The translations under genes and the position numbers were made by a program. The notes under the pieces were generated by a model. That model was not told where the DNA came from and did no database searches. It saw only the letters and a list, made by a program, of their open reading frames with translations. From UMGS755 sp045602005 (GTDB taxonomy: Bacteria; Bacillota; Clostridia; UBA1381; UBA9506): a stretch of DNA of 7,212 nucleotides. Within the stretch, counting starts at the first letter, position 1. Every line of letters starts with the position of its first letter. This document shows positions 1-5,843 of this stretch, in pieces. The stretch lies in the NCBI GenBank assembly GCA_045602005.1, contig JAZSAS010000090.1:1-7212 (forward strand), written 5' to 3'.

Positions 1-108
1 TTAAAAATACATAACTATAAATACAACAGGTTTCCTATGCGACCGCTCAATTGGAAAACTCCTATTGATTATATCAACGCTTTCCTTAAAGACGGTGAAA
101 TTTTTTAA
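1..108 (+). CDS. C-terminal end of an integrase-type (DDE) transposase, partial
   Basis: The frame is open from the window edge to a TAA at 106-108 and gives 35 residues. They include YNRFPMRPLNWKTPIDYINA, which resembles the YN..RP...LN..TP.EY pattern at the C-terminus of DDE integrase/transposase proteins of the IS3 and IS481 type. The catalytic D, D and E residues would lie to the left of the window, so it cannot be seen whether the enzyme is intact. An insertion-sequence-like end follows directly. The family call rests on one short C-terminal pattern and the IS group is not resolved. It could also be a remnant of an old insertion. Confidence 0.5.
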   Translation, partial: LKIHNYKYNRFPMRPLNWKTPIDYINAFLKDGEIF

Positions 109-141
109 TCAATTTTGTAACACATCATTGACAAACCTACA
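1..141 (+). mobile_element. Probable right end of an insertion sequence
   Basis: The segment from 116 (TGTAACACATCATTGACAAA) to about 141 follows the transposase stop by 7 bases. It begins TGTA and ends TACA, as expected for a terminal repeat whose outer end reads TGTAGGTTTGTCAATG inward. The left end is outside the window, so neither the inverted repeat nor a target duplication can be confirmed. The true boundary could lie up to about 25 bases further right, because the GGGGACAGCCC stretch at 151-161 also looks non-genic. Confidence 0.35.
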
Positions 142-187
142 CCTGCATTTGGGGACAGCCCGGACGTTCACTTTTTGTATCCTGCCG

Positions 188-195
188 CATACATT
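188..195 (+). promoter_or_regulatory. Possible sigma-E-type -10 element upstream of the germination pair
   Basis: CATACATT fits the Bacillus/Clostridium mother-cell sigma-E -10 consensus CATACAnT at every fixed position. It lies 42 bases before the ATG at 238. In B. subtilis cwlJ is a sigma-E gene, so the placement makes sense. The -35 region expected near 166-173 (GTTCACTT) is a poor match, and one octamer can occur by chance. If this is the promoter, transcription starts near 202 and the in-frame codons before 226 are not translated. Confidence 0.22.
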
Positions 196-237
196 GGTAC
201 TATAGAATCCCGCTTAAGAAAGGCTGTGAACAAGGGG

Positions 238-678
238 ATGGCGTTTTCAGACAGGGAACTGCTGGCAAGACTGATTCAGTGCGAAGCCGGCGGTGAGGGC
301 GACAACGGTATGCGCGCTGTGGCAAGCGTGGTAATGAACAGAGTTCGTGCTCCCGGCGGTGAATATGCCCGTATCGGTCAGGGCAGCATTCGGAACATTA
401 TTTTTCAAGAAGACCAATTCACCTGCGTGAAGGAGGTGGTGGCAGGACAATATAATGCCCAAAATATTTATAATATGCGCCCTGAGGCCATTCACTTTTC
501 CATCGCCGACTGGGCCATTGCCGGAAACCGGCTATCACCTTTGGGTCAGGCTTTGTGGTTCTTTAATCCTTATGCTCCCACCTGTCGCCAGAACTTTCCC
601 AGTCAGGTGGGCGTTTTCGTCACCCGTATTGTTAACCATTGTTTTTACAATCCAACAAATGCTTATTTTCAGACATAA
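238..678 (+). CDS. cwlJ: CwlJ-like spore cortex-lytic cell wall hydrolase (SleB/Hydrolase_2 domain)
   Basis: This is a 146-residue, catalytic-domain-only SleB-family protein without signal peptide or peptidoglycan-binding domain. That is the CwlJ layout (B. subtilis CwlJ is about 142 residues) rather than the secreted SleB layout. The family signature runs from the start: ELLARLIQCEAGGEG with the putative catalytic Glu in CEAGGEG, then VASVVMNRVRAP, FQEDQFTCV, the LWFFNP block and HCFYNPT near the C-terminus. CwlJ degrades spore cortex peptidoglycan during germination and needs its partner GerQ, and a GerQ-like gene begins 26 bases downstream. The start is uncertain. ATG 238 gives the family length and a family-like N-terminus, but AAGGGG touches it and no well-spaced ribosome site is present. 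GTG 226 and TTG 175 are in frame, and the frame stays open back to 121, inside the IS-like end. An insertion may have altered the original 5' region. Confidence 0.85.
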   Translation: MAFSDRELLARLIQCEAGGEGDNGMRAVASVVMNRVRAPGGEYARIGQGSIRNIIFQEDQFTCVKEVVAGQYNAQNIYNMRPEAIHFSIADWAIAGNRLSPLGQALWFFNPYAPTCRQNFPSQVGVFVTRIVNHCFYNPTNAYFQT

Positions 679-704
679 TTCGAATCAGAAAGGAATGTGA
701 AAGC

Positions 705-1205
705 ATGCCAAACGACAACATGCAGTTTACCATGGAGGAAAGGGAACAAAATTACGGCACCTCGCCGGAGACCGGCGGAAGAAGTTATCCGGGTTATTAC
801 AACACGCCTCCTGTGGGTGGCATGACAAACAATAACCGCCCGGGAACTCAGCAACCGGATTTGACGCCTCAAGAACCCGAGATGGATGTTGGAAATCCGC
901 AAACCACTGAAGAAGCCTATTTAGGCTCTCTACAGGCAGCTTTGCGGAATAATCTGGGTTATTTTGTGGTAATTGAATTCCTCATTGGAACCAACGGTTT
1001 GACAGAAAAAGAAGGTATTCTCTACTCCGTAGGCAACAATTTTGTCACCCTATTCGAACAGGAAACTGACCGCTATATTGTCTGTGACCTGTTTTCTATC
1101 AAGTTTATCACCTTTTTCCGTCAAACCCCTAGTACAAGCCGGGGCAACCGTCTGGGTTATGAAAGCGGCAACAATTATGGCGGCATGGTGCCAAGAAACT
1201 TTTAG
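705..1205 (+). CDS. gerQ: GerQ-like spore coat protein
   Basis: The product has 166 residues. Residues 1-66 are a low-complexity, Pro/Gln/Asn/Gly/Tyr-rich region. Residues 67-138 form the conserved part: EEAYLGSLQAALRNNLGYF, then an I-EF...G---EGILYSVGNNFVTL strand pattern and ETDRYIVCDLFSIKFITFF. This matches the GerQ (YwdL) pattern EESYIENILRLN-G...G-I--AG-D-I-L-D--TGK-YLL---YLDY. In Bacillus, GerQ is an inner coat protein needed for CwlJ localisation or function and is encoded just after cwlJ, as here. ATG 705 is preceded by AGAAAGGA (687-694) at a good distance. A longer in-frame reading from 639 would overlap the hydrolase gene and has no ribosome site. Unlike B. subtilis GerQ, there is no lysine before residue 102. 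The assignment rests on the domain pattern plus operon order. Sequence similarity is moderate. Confidence 0.72.
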   Translation: MPNDNMQFTMEEREQNYGTSPETGGRSYPGYYNTPPVGGMTNNNRPGTQQPDLTPQEPEMDVGNPQTTEEAYLGSLQAALRNNLGYFVVIEFLIGTNGLTEKEGILYSVGNNFVTLFEQETDRYIVCDLFSIKFITFFRQTPSTSRGNRLGYESGNNYGGMVPRNF

Positions 1206-1278
1206 TATTTGGTATACATAAAATGATTGTGTCAAAAGAAAACTCTGCTATAACATCACCTCATAAATATCATAGGTC

Positions 1279-1316
1279 AATTTAACCATAATCTCAATAG
1301 GGAAATTTGCCATAAT
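1279..1316 (+). promoter_or_regulatory. Direct repeat before the XRE regulator, possible operator
   Basis: AATTTAACCATAAT (1279-1292) and AATTTGCCATAAT (1304-1316) are near-identical direct repeats about 24 bases apart, ending 17 bases before the regulator's ATG. The second copy leads into CATAATATAA, which could supply a -10 box, but I see no good -35 box at 16-18 bases. Repeats placed like this often serve as autoregulatory operators for small XRE repressors. That role is inferred. Confidence 0.3.
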
Positions 1317-1333
1317 ATAAATTGGTGATGTAA

Positions 1334-1558
1334 ATGAGTAAATTAAAAGAACTGCGCATTGAAAAAGGATATACCCAAATTAAAATGCAAATGTTGACAG
1401 GTATTGACCAAAGCGATCATTCAAAAATAGAAAACGGAAAAAGGTATTACACGTTTGAGCAATGTCGGAAACTGGCAATCGCACTGGACACAAGTATGGA
1501 TTATCTGGCAGGTTTAACCGACGAAAAAAAGCCTTATCCACGAAACGCATCTAAATAA
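1334..1558 (+). CDS. Small XRE-family helix-turn-helix transcriptional regulator
   Basis: This 74-residue protein is essentially one Cro/C1-type HTH domain. Its features are KLKELRIEKGYTQIKMQ (helix 1 and start of helix 2), LTGIDQSDHSKIENGKR (turn, recognition helix and the typical S-IE-GKR motif), and FEQCRKLAIALDTSMDYLAGLTD (helices 4 and 5). A basic tail of about 10 residues follows, with no effector or dimerisation domain. ATG 1334 is preceded by GGTGAT (1324-1329), a usable ribosome site. It stands alone between the germination pair and the convergent aldehyde dehydrogenase operon and ends just before a strong terminator. Its target cannot be told from the sequence. Autoregulation through the direct repeat upstream is possible. 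Such single-domain regulators are common in clostridial chromosomes and in mobile elements, so it may be a leftover of an integrated element. Confidence 0.85.
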   Translation: MSKLKELRIEKGYTQIKMQMLTGIDQSDHSKIENGKRYYTFEQCRKLAIALDTSMDYLAGLTDEKKPYPRNASK

Positions 1559-1569
1559 TATACATGATC

Positions 1570-1602
1570 AAAAAAGCGTACTGACCTTCAGTACGCTTTT
1601 TT
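1570..1602. terminator. Bidirectional rho-independent terminator
   Basis: A perfect 15-bp inverted repeat has left arm AAAAAAGCGTACTGA at 1570-1584 and right arm TCAGTACGCTTTTTT at 1588-1602, with a 3-base loop. The A-run and T-run give a U-tract on either strand. It therefore ends the XRE gene (11 bases after its stop) and the leftward aldehyde dehydrogenase operon (49 bases after its stop), which converge here. Confidence 0.93.
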
Positions 1603-1651
1603 CGGCTTACATATTCATAATAAATGCCAATGCATTTGATGAGTTTATTTT

Positions 1652-3034
1652 CTACTTTAAAAACATATGCAAAAGTTTCTCATATAGCTTACTTTTATAC
1701 GGTTGATAACGCATCGGTAAATCAATCCATGTCTTTTTATCCATAACAGATTTATAGTGAGAAAAAGCATCAAATCCATCTTTGCCATGATATGAGCCCA
1801 TACCGCTTTCGCCAACACCGCCAAAACCCATTTCACTTGTCGCAAGATGAACAACCACATCGTTGATGCAACCGCCGCCGTAAGAAAGCTCGGTTGTAAC
1901 ACGATTGATATGCTTTTTATGGCTTGAAAATAAATACAAAGCAAGGGGCTTGTCTTGATGTTTCAGGTTATCAAGCATTTTATCAAAGTTATCAAATGTA
2001 ATTATGGGCATAATGGGGCCGAATATTTCCTCTCCCATCACTGCATCATGTTCTGTCACACCATCCATAACCGTGGGCGCAATCTGGTTTGTTGCACGAT
2101 TTGCTTCTCCTCCAATGACAACCTTGTTTTGATCTATGAGCCCTAAAAGTCTTTCAAAATGCTTTTCGTTAATGATTTTACCATAATCTTTATTTTCAAG
2201 TGGTTGATCACCATATTGCAATTTGATTTGTTTTATAACTTCTTTGACCAATGCATCCTTAACGGAACTTTCGCAAAGAATATAATCAGGAGCCACACAA
2301 GTCTGCCCGCAGTTCAAATACTTTCCGAATACTATTCTTTTAGCCGCAAGCTTAATATTTGCACTTTCGTCTACAATACACGGACTTTTTCCTCCAAGTT
2401 CCAATACAACAGGAGTTAAATGTTCAGCAGCATGACGGAGAACCTCCTTGCCAACCGCTTGACTGCCCGTAAAGAATACAAAATCAAACTTTTGCTCTAA
2501 AAGAGCGGTATTTTCAGCCCTGCCCCCTGTGACAATCGCAACATACTCCGGTGCAAAACATTCTTTGATAATTTTCTCTATCACTTTACTGGTTGCAGGT
2601 GAATAAGCACTTGGTTTCACAATTGCTGTGTTTCCTGCAGCAATAGCATCTGCAAGCGGATCAATGGTCAAAAGAAAAGGATAATTCCAAGGACTCATAA
2701 TCAGCGTATTCCCATACGGAATCGGCTGTTTAAAGCTATGAGATGCAAAATTTGTAAGTGGCGTATATACTGTCTTTCTTCTTGCAAGTCTTTTTGTATG
2801 ACGAATCATATATGAAATCTCTGACAACACAAGACCGCTTTCACACATAAATCCTTCGTAATGACTTTTTCCAAGGTCTGTTTTTAGTGCTTCGTTTACT
2901 TCATTTTGATATTTCTGAATGGTTTTATACAATTTTTTCAACTGTTGTATGCGAAAATCAACTGAAATTGTAATGCCGCTTTTATAATATTTTCTTTGTT
3001 TTGCAAGTAAAGCTTGTATGTCCTGACGTGTCAT
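1652..3034 (-). CDS. NAD(P)-dependent aldehyde dehydrogenase, class 3-like
   Basis: A full-length 460-residue aldehyde dehydrogenase oxidises an aldehyde to the carboxylic acid with NAD(P)+. Visible residues are SPWNYPF with catalytic-site Asn116, cofactor-binding Lys140 in VKPSA, TGS at 189-191, general base Glu212 in LELGGKSP, nucleophile Cys246 in NCGQTC, and EIFGP at 336-340. The length, the missing N-terminal extension and the C-terminal LPMRYQPYKSKLYEKLL segment fit the class 3/fatty-aldehyde group (YwdH-like) better than the roughly 490-residue class 1/2 enzymes. The class-3 C-terminal tail ends basic and hydrophobic, which suggests membrane association, but no clear transmembrane helix is seen. 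The ATG has GGAGGC (3039-3044) 4 bases upstream. The gene begins 11 bases after the DegV stop, so it is the last gene of the operon. The substrate is unknown. Medium- or long-chain aldehydes are an inference from class and context. Confidence 0.93.
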   Translation of the reverse strand: MTRQDIQALLAKQRKYYKSGITISVDFRIQQLKKLYKTIQKYQNEVNEALKTDLGKSHYEGFMCESGLVLSEISYMIRHTKRLARRKTVYTPLTNFASHSFKQPIPYGNTLIMSPWNYPFLLTIDPLADAIAAGNTAIVKPSAYSPATSKVIEKIIKECFAPEYVAIVTGGRAENTALLEQKFDFVFFTGSQAVGKEVLRHAAEHLTPVVLELGGKSPCIVDESANIKLAAKRIVFGKYLNCGQTCVAPDYILCESSVKDALVKEVIKQIKLQYGDQPLENKDYGKIINEKHFERLLGLIDQNKVVIGGEANRATNQIAPTVMDGVTEHDAVMGEEIFGPIMPIITFDNFDKMLDNLKHQDKPLALYLFSSHKKHINRVTTELSYGGGCINDVVVHLATSEMGFGGVGESGMGSYHGKDGFDAFSHYKSVMDKKTWIDLPMRYQPYKSKLYEKLLHMFLK

Positions 3035-3045
3035 ATCTGCCTCCG

Positions 3046-3882
3046 TTACGCTTTTTCAAAGCCTACGAGCACGCCACCTTTTTCAGCGTAAAAGCTACAT
3101 AAGCCTCTCATTTCATGTATTTCTATCTTTGCATCCTTGTGTTTTGCAAGAATAAACTCCTTTAACTGTTTGGCTGCCGATTCATTCTGACAATAACCGA
3201 TGCTAATCTTACCCGAACAAAAACCTTCTGTTTCCAGACTCTTTACTAACGTTTCCAGCGACCGTTTCTCCCCACGGCATTTGTGTATTGGCTCAAGGGT
3301 TCCTTCATTGCTTGCCTTTCCAATAATGCATATTCCTGCAATACCCACAAGCTTTGCTACAACAGGCGAAACTCTGCCGTTGTTGGCAAAGTTCTTCAAA
3401 GATTTTAACAAAAAGACAAGTCCTGTCTTTTTCATATACTCCGCCACGTTATGACAAACATCCTCGTAGGGCATACCCTGCTTAATACATTCCTCAATTT
3501 TTTCAATGACCAATGCAATTTCAGGACCGGCAGAAAGAGTGTCAAACACGTGCACACGCTTTCCTTCGTTTTCCGATTCATAAATCTGCTTTGCGGCGCA
3601 GGCGGAATTGTAACTCCCGGAAAGACCACTTGTTATGGTAACGCAAAAGATGTCATCTGCATCCCCAAATGCATCAAGCCAATCATTGGTGTTAGGGCAT
3701 GAAGATTTGGATTTTCCTTTGTACTGATATAAATAATCCACCATACCATTCACATCAAGAGATGCATCGTCAACAAATTCTTTCTCATCAGTAATGATTT
3801 TCATGGATGCACAACCAAAATCTATATAATTCAAAGTAAAAAGATCACAAGACGAGTCTGCAACAATTTTAATTTTGCTCAT
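3046..3882 (-). CDS. DegV-family (FakB-like fold) lipid-binding protein, divergent subfamily
   Basis: The product has 278 residues spanning the whole DegV fold: N-terminal KIKIVADSSCDLF, the SSCPNTNDW loop (60-68, equivalent to TSQPS), TITSGLSGSYNSA (82-94), VFDTLSAGPEIALVIEKIE, and LKSLKNFANNGRVSPVVAKLVG (159-180). Family members bind a fatty acid, and those called FakB present it to the kinase FakA. The usual C-terminal H-x-GPG motif is replaced by RGLCSFYAEKGGVLVGFE, so ligand type is less certain. The start at 3882 has GGAGGAA (3886-3892) at ideal spacing. The alternative ATG at 3903 has no site. It overlaps the end of the alcohol dehydrogenase by 14 bases, indicating translational coupling, and the aldehyde dehydrogenase follows after 11 bases. 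No kinase gene is in the window. A carrier or sink for the acid made by its neighbours is an inferred role. Confidence 0.88.
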   Translation of the reverse strand: MSKIKIVADSSCDLFTLNYIDFGCASMKIITDEKEFVDDASLDVNGMVDYLYQYKGKSKSSCPNTNDWLDAFGDADDIFCVTITSGLSGSYNSACAAKQIYESENEGKRVHVFDTLSAGPEIALVIEKIEECIKQGMPYEDVCHNVAEYMKKTGLVFLLKSLKNFANNGRVSPVVAKLVGIAGICIIGKASNEGTLEPIHKCRGEKRSLETLVKSLETEGFCSGKISIGYCQNESAAKQLKEFILAKHKDAKIEIHEMRGLCSFYAEKGGVLVGFEKA

Positions 3883-5083
3883 AGCTTCCTCCAATTCTAT
3901 CATAAAAGCCTTCCAGTTCTTTTTTCGTCATCAGTTTCGGCACGGGATAAAGCGGATTTGCTTCCTTTTCTGCATGTTTTGCCATAATAGGAATATCTTC
4001 TTTCCTGATCCCTTCAATTTTATCTGGAATTCCCATTTCTTTATTCAGTTTCTTTACAGCATCAATAAATTTTTCAGCACCTTCTTTATGGGATTCTTTG
4101 TCGCTGCATACGCCGGCAACCATGCCAAGTTTGTGAAGTTTCCTATATACTCTTTTACCATACGCTTCCAGAATGTATGGCATAATGATTGTATTCGCAA
4201 GTCCGTGAGGTGTTCCGTACTGACCGCCCAAAGAATGGGCAATGGCGTGAATATATCCAACATAGGATTTTGAAAATGCTATGCCTGCCTTGTAGGCAGC
4301 ATGCAACATATTTGCTCTTGCCAAATGATTTTTTCCGTCGTCATAAACGGGCTTAACGTTTTCAAAAACAAGCGTTGTGGCATCAAGCGCAAGCCTTCTT
4401 GTCTCTTTTGTTGTTGAGCGACCGATATATGCTTCCACTGCATGGGTAAGAGCATCCATTCCCGTTGTAGCCGTTAGATGCGGTGGCAAGGAATACGTAA
4501 GTTTTGCATCAAGCACTGCATAATGGGGAATCAGCGGAAAACTCATAAGCGCATATTTATGGTATTTTTCGCTATCTGTAACAATGGATACCGGTGTAAC
4601 TTCACTTCCTGTCCCCGCCGTTGTCGGAATTGCTATAAGTGTGGGAAGTCTGCGGAGAATACGCATAACTCCCTTCATTTGTCCAATCGTTCTCTTTGGA
4701 TATGCAACCCTCGCCCCAACAGCTTTCGCACAATCCATAGAAGAACCCCCGCCGATTGCAATCAAACCATTGCAATTGTTTTCTCTGTAAACCGCCAATG
4801 CCTCCTCCACATTATGTACAGTCGGATTCGGTTGGGTTTTATCATATACTTTATATTGCATATGACTTTCCTTTAATACTTCTTCAATTGGTGAAACAAG
4901 GCCATTGTTTACAATGCCTTTGTCTGTAACAATAAGTACAGACTGTATATTCTCTTTTTTAAATACTTTGCCAAGCTCTGCACAGGAATTAATGATTTCT
5001 GGCTCTCTGTAGGGAAGGAATGGCAGTGCAACACGAAATGCCGTTTGAAACAGACGGCAGTATGCTGACTTTATAAAAAACAT
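3869..5083 (-). CDS. Iron-containing (group III) alcohol dehydrogenase
   Basis: The 404-residue protein interconverts an alcohol and an aldehyde using NAD(P)H and a divalent metal, usually Fe2+. The Rossmann-like nucleotide domain carries AIGGGSSMDCAKAVGA (109-124) and IPTTAGTGSEVTPVSIVTD (152-170). The metal site is Asp210 and His214 in GMDALTHAVEAY, His279 in YIHAIAHSLGG and His293 in TPHGLAN, with the 14-residue spacing seen in FucO. All four ligands are present. About 30 extra N-terminal residues (MFFIKSAYCRLFQTAFRVAL...) precede the usual start of the family and look like an amphipathic segment. ATG 5083 has AGAAAGGAA (5091-5099) upstream. The in-frame ATG at 5116 has none. It is the first structural gene of the operon, 112 bases after tetR, with a TetR-type operator in that gap. 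The alcohol substrate and the direction in the cell are not determined. Confidence 0.93.
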   Translation of the reverse strand: MFFIKSAYCRLFQTAFRVALPFLPYREPEIINSCAELGKVFKKENIQSVLIVTDKGIVNNGLVSPIEEVLKESHMQYKVYDKTQPNPTVHNVEEALAVYRENNCNGLIAIGGGSSMDCAKAVGARVAYPKRTIGQMKGVMRILRRLPTLIAIPTTAGTGSEVTPVSIVTDSEKYHKYALMSFPLIPHYAVLDAKLTYSLPPHLTATTGMDALTHAVEAYIGRSTTKETRRLALDATTLVFENVKPVYDDGKNHLARANMLHAAYKAGIAFSKSYVGYIHAIAHSLGGQYGTPHGLANTIIMPYILEAYGKRVYRKLHKLGMVAGVCSDKESHKEGAEKFIDAVKKLNKEMGIPDKIEGIRKEDIPIMAKHAEKEANPLYPVPKLMTKKELEGFYDRIGGSYEQN

Positions 5084-5134
5084 AATGACTTTCCTTTCTA
5101 TGATTGTAATGTACATGTCTGTTGTTGTCGAAAT

Positions 5135-5153
5135 TTCAGCACACAGTGTGCTG
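5135..5153. promoter_or_regulatory. Palindromic operator upstream of the alcohol dehydrogenase operon
   Basis: CAGCACACAGTGTGCTG (5137-5153) is a perfect 8+1+8 palindrome. The 18 bases 5135-5152 (TTCAGCACACAGTGTGCT) recur identically at 5792-5809 before tetR. Odd-length palindromes of 15-17 bases are typical TetR-family operators. It lies 53 bases upstream of the alcohol dehydrogenase start codon. A weak leftward promoter could sit just before it (TTTAAA, 17 bases, TAAATT on the minus strand), placing the operator over the transcription start. Confidence 0.85.
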
Positions 5154-5158
5154 TAAAT

Positions 5159-5189
5159 AATTTAAACAGAGAAACTCTCTGTTTAAATT
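5159..5189 (-). terminator. Perfect hairpin between tetR and the alcohol dehydrogenase: weak terminator or second operator
   Basis: The arms AATTTAAACAGAGA (5159-5172) and TCTCTGTTTAAATT (5176-5189) pair over 14 bp around a 3-base loop. It begins 6 bases after the tetR stop on the minus strand and is followed there by ATTTAC, only a short U-rich tail. The position suits a tetR terminator, although the stem is AT-rich. A candidate -35/-10 pair for the operon falls in its two arms, so it could instead be a binding site for another dimeric regulator. Confidence 0.5.
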
Positions 5190-5195
5190 GTTCTA

Positions 5196-5774
5196 TTAAG
5201 CTTTTAACCCGTCTAAAATAAATTGAAAGCCGTATCTATATCGTTTTAACGCATCCTCAAGCGAAAGCTTTCTGCCAATGGCATCTGCATTAAATCCACG
5301 AACAAAACACCATATCGCATAACTCGTCATGTCGGTGTCGACTTTTTTTATGTATCCCTTATCAATAGCATAATGGAGTATTTTTTTGATTTCTGCTATC
5401 CACCATTGATAATTGCTGTCAGTAACAGAATCGTTTTCAAAAACATAATGTGCAAAGTTCATTCTCGTTTCATAAGATATAATAAGAGTTTTTTCAACCT
5501 CATCCATAATTTGTTCAAAAAAATCCTTTTTTTCATCAAAATGAAAATTCAAGCTTTTTCTGACTTGTAATATAGACCGCTCAGAAATGATATCAAGAAC
5601 TTCTTCGATATTGTGAAAACGATTATAAAATACACGGTTTGTGATTCCAAGGTGTTTTAAAATTTTGCGCACATTTATATTATGCGCTCCTTCAGATATC
5701 GTTAATTGCTCTGCCGCCTCGATGATTTGTTCAGAAACCTCATCATAAATTAACTTATCATTAGTATTCACCAT
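5196..5774 (-). CDS. TetR/AcrR-family transcriptional regulator of the alcohol/aldehyde dehydrogenase operon
   Basis: The 192-residue protein has an N-terminal TetR DNA-binding domain: ISEQ-type first helix (EVSEQIIEAAEQLTISEGAH, 12-31), then NVRKILKHLGITNRVFYNRF (34-53), the helix-turn-helix with its typical VFYNRF end, and NIEEVLDII. Residues 65-192 are an all-helical ligand/dimer domain with no recognisable signature, so the inducer is unknown. An aldehyde, alcohol or fatty acid is a reasonable guess from the context. ATG 5774 is preceded by a run of seven G (5782-5788) at 7-base spacing. The upstream in-frame ATG at 5792 would place that G-run inside the coding region. A palindromic operator lies 20 bases before the start and an identical one lies before the downstream dehydrogenase gene. 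Autorepression together with repression of the operon is the simplest reading. Confidence 0.9.
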   Translation of the reverse strand: MVNTNDKLIYDEVSEQIIEAAEQLTISEGAHNINVRKILKHLGITNRVFYNRFHNIEEVLDIISERSILQVRKSLNFHFDEKKDFFEQIMDEVEKTLIISYETRMNFAHYVFENDSVTDSNYQWWIAEIKKILHYAIDKGYIKKVDTDMTSYAIWCFVRGFNADAIGRKLSLEDALKRYRYGFQFILDGLKA

Positions 5775-5794
5775 AAGAATACCCCCCCTCATTC

Positions 5795-5809
5795 AGCACA
5801 CAGTGTGCT
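5795..5809. promoter_or_regulatory. Palindromic operator in front of tetR
   Basis: AGCACACAGTGTGCT is a perfect 7+1+7 palindrome and, with three more bases (5792-5794), is identical to the operator before the alcohol dehydrogenase. On the minus strand it begins 2 bases after a TATAAT box and covers the expected transcription start. A bound regulator would therefore block transcription of its own gene. Confidence 0.88.
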
Positions 5810-5811
5810 AA

Positions 5812-5843
5812 ATTATATTACCATATTATTCTTTAAATGTCAA
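5812..5843 (-). promoter_or_regulatory. Sigma-A-type promoter of tetR
   Basis: On the minus strand a perfect TTGACA (-35, complement of 5838-5843) is followed after 17 bases by TAATAT (complement of 5815-5820). That box overlaps a perfect TATAAT (complement of 5812-5817), which would have a 20-base spacer. Either -10 box places the start within or at the edge of the operator at 5795-5809. Confidence 0.75.

Noticed and set aside
175..237. TTG start at 175 for the cortex hydrolase
   Set aside because: No ribosome site precedes it, it would make the protein longer than CwlJ, and the family-like N-terminus begins at ATG 238. It is not fully excluded, because the frame is open and the codons look usable.
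639..704. Longer start for the GerQ-like protein
   Set aside because: It would overlap the hydrolase gene and has no ribosome site. ATG 705 has AGAAAGGA at good spacing.
1622..1637. Short hairpin AAATGC-CAAT-GCATTT after the aldehyde dehydrogenase
   Set aside because: The stem has only 6 bp and no T-run. The strong terminator lies just beyond it.
3883..3903. Upstream ATG at 3903 for the DegV protein
   Set aside because: The strong GGAGGAA at 3886-3892 belongs to ATG 3882 and would lie inside the longer reading.
5084..5116. Upstream ATG at 5116 for the alcohol dehydrogenase
   Set aside because: No ribosome site precedes it, and AGAAAGGAA at 5091-5099 serves ATG 5083.
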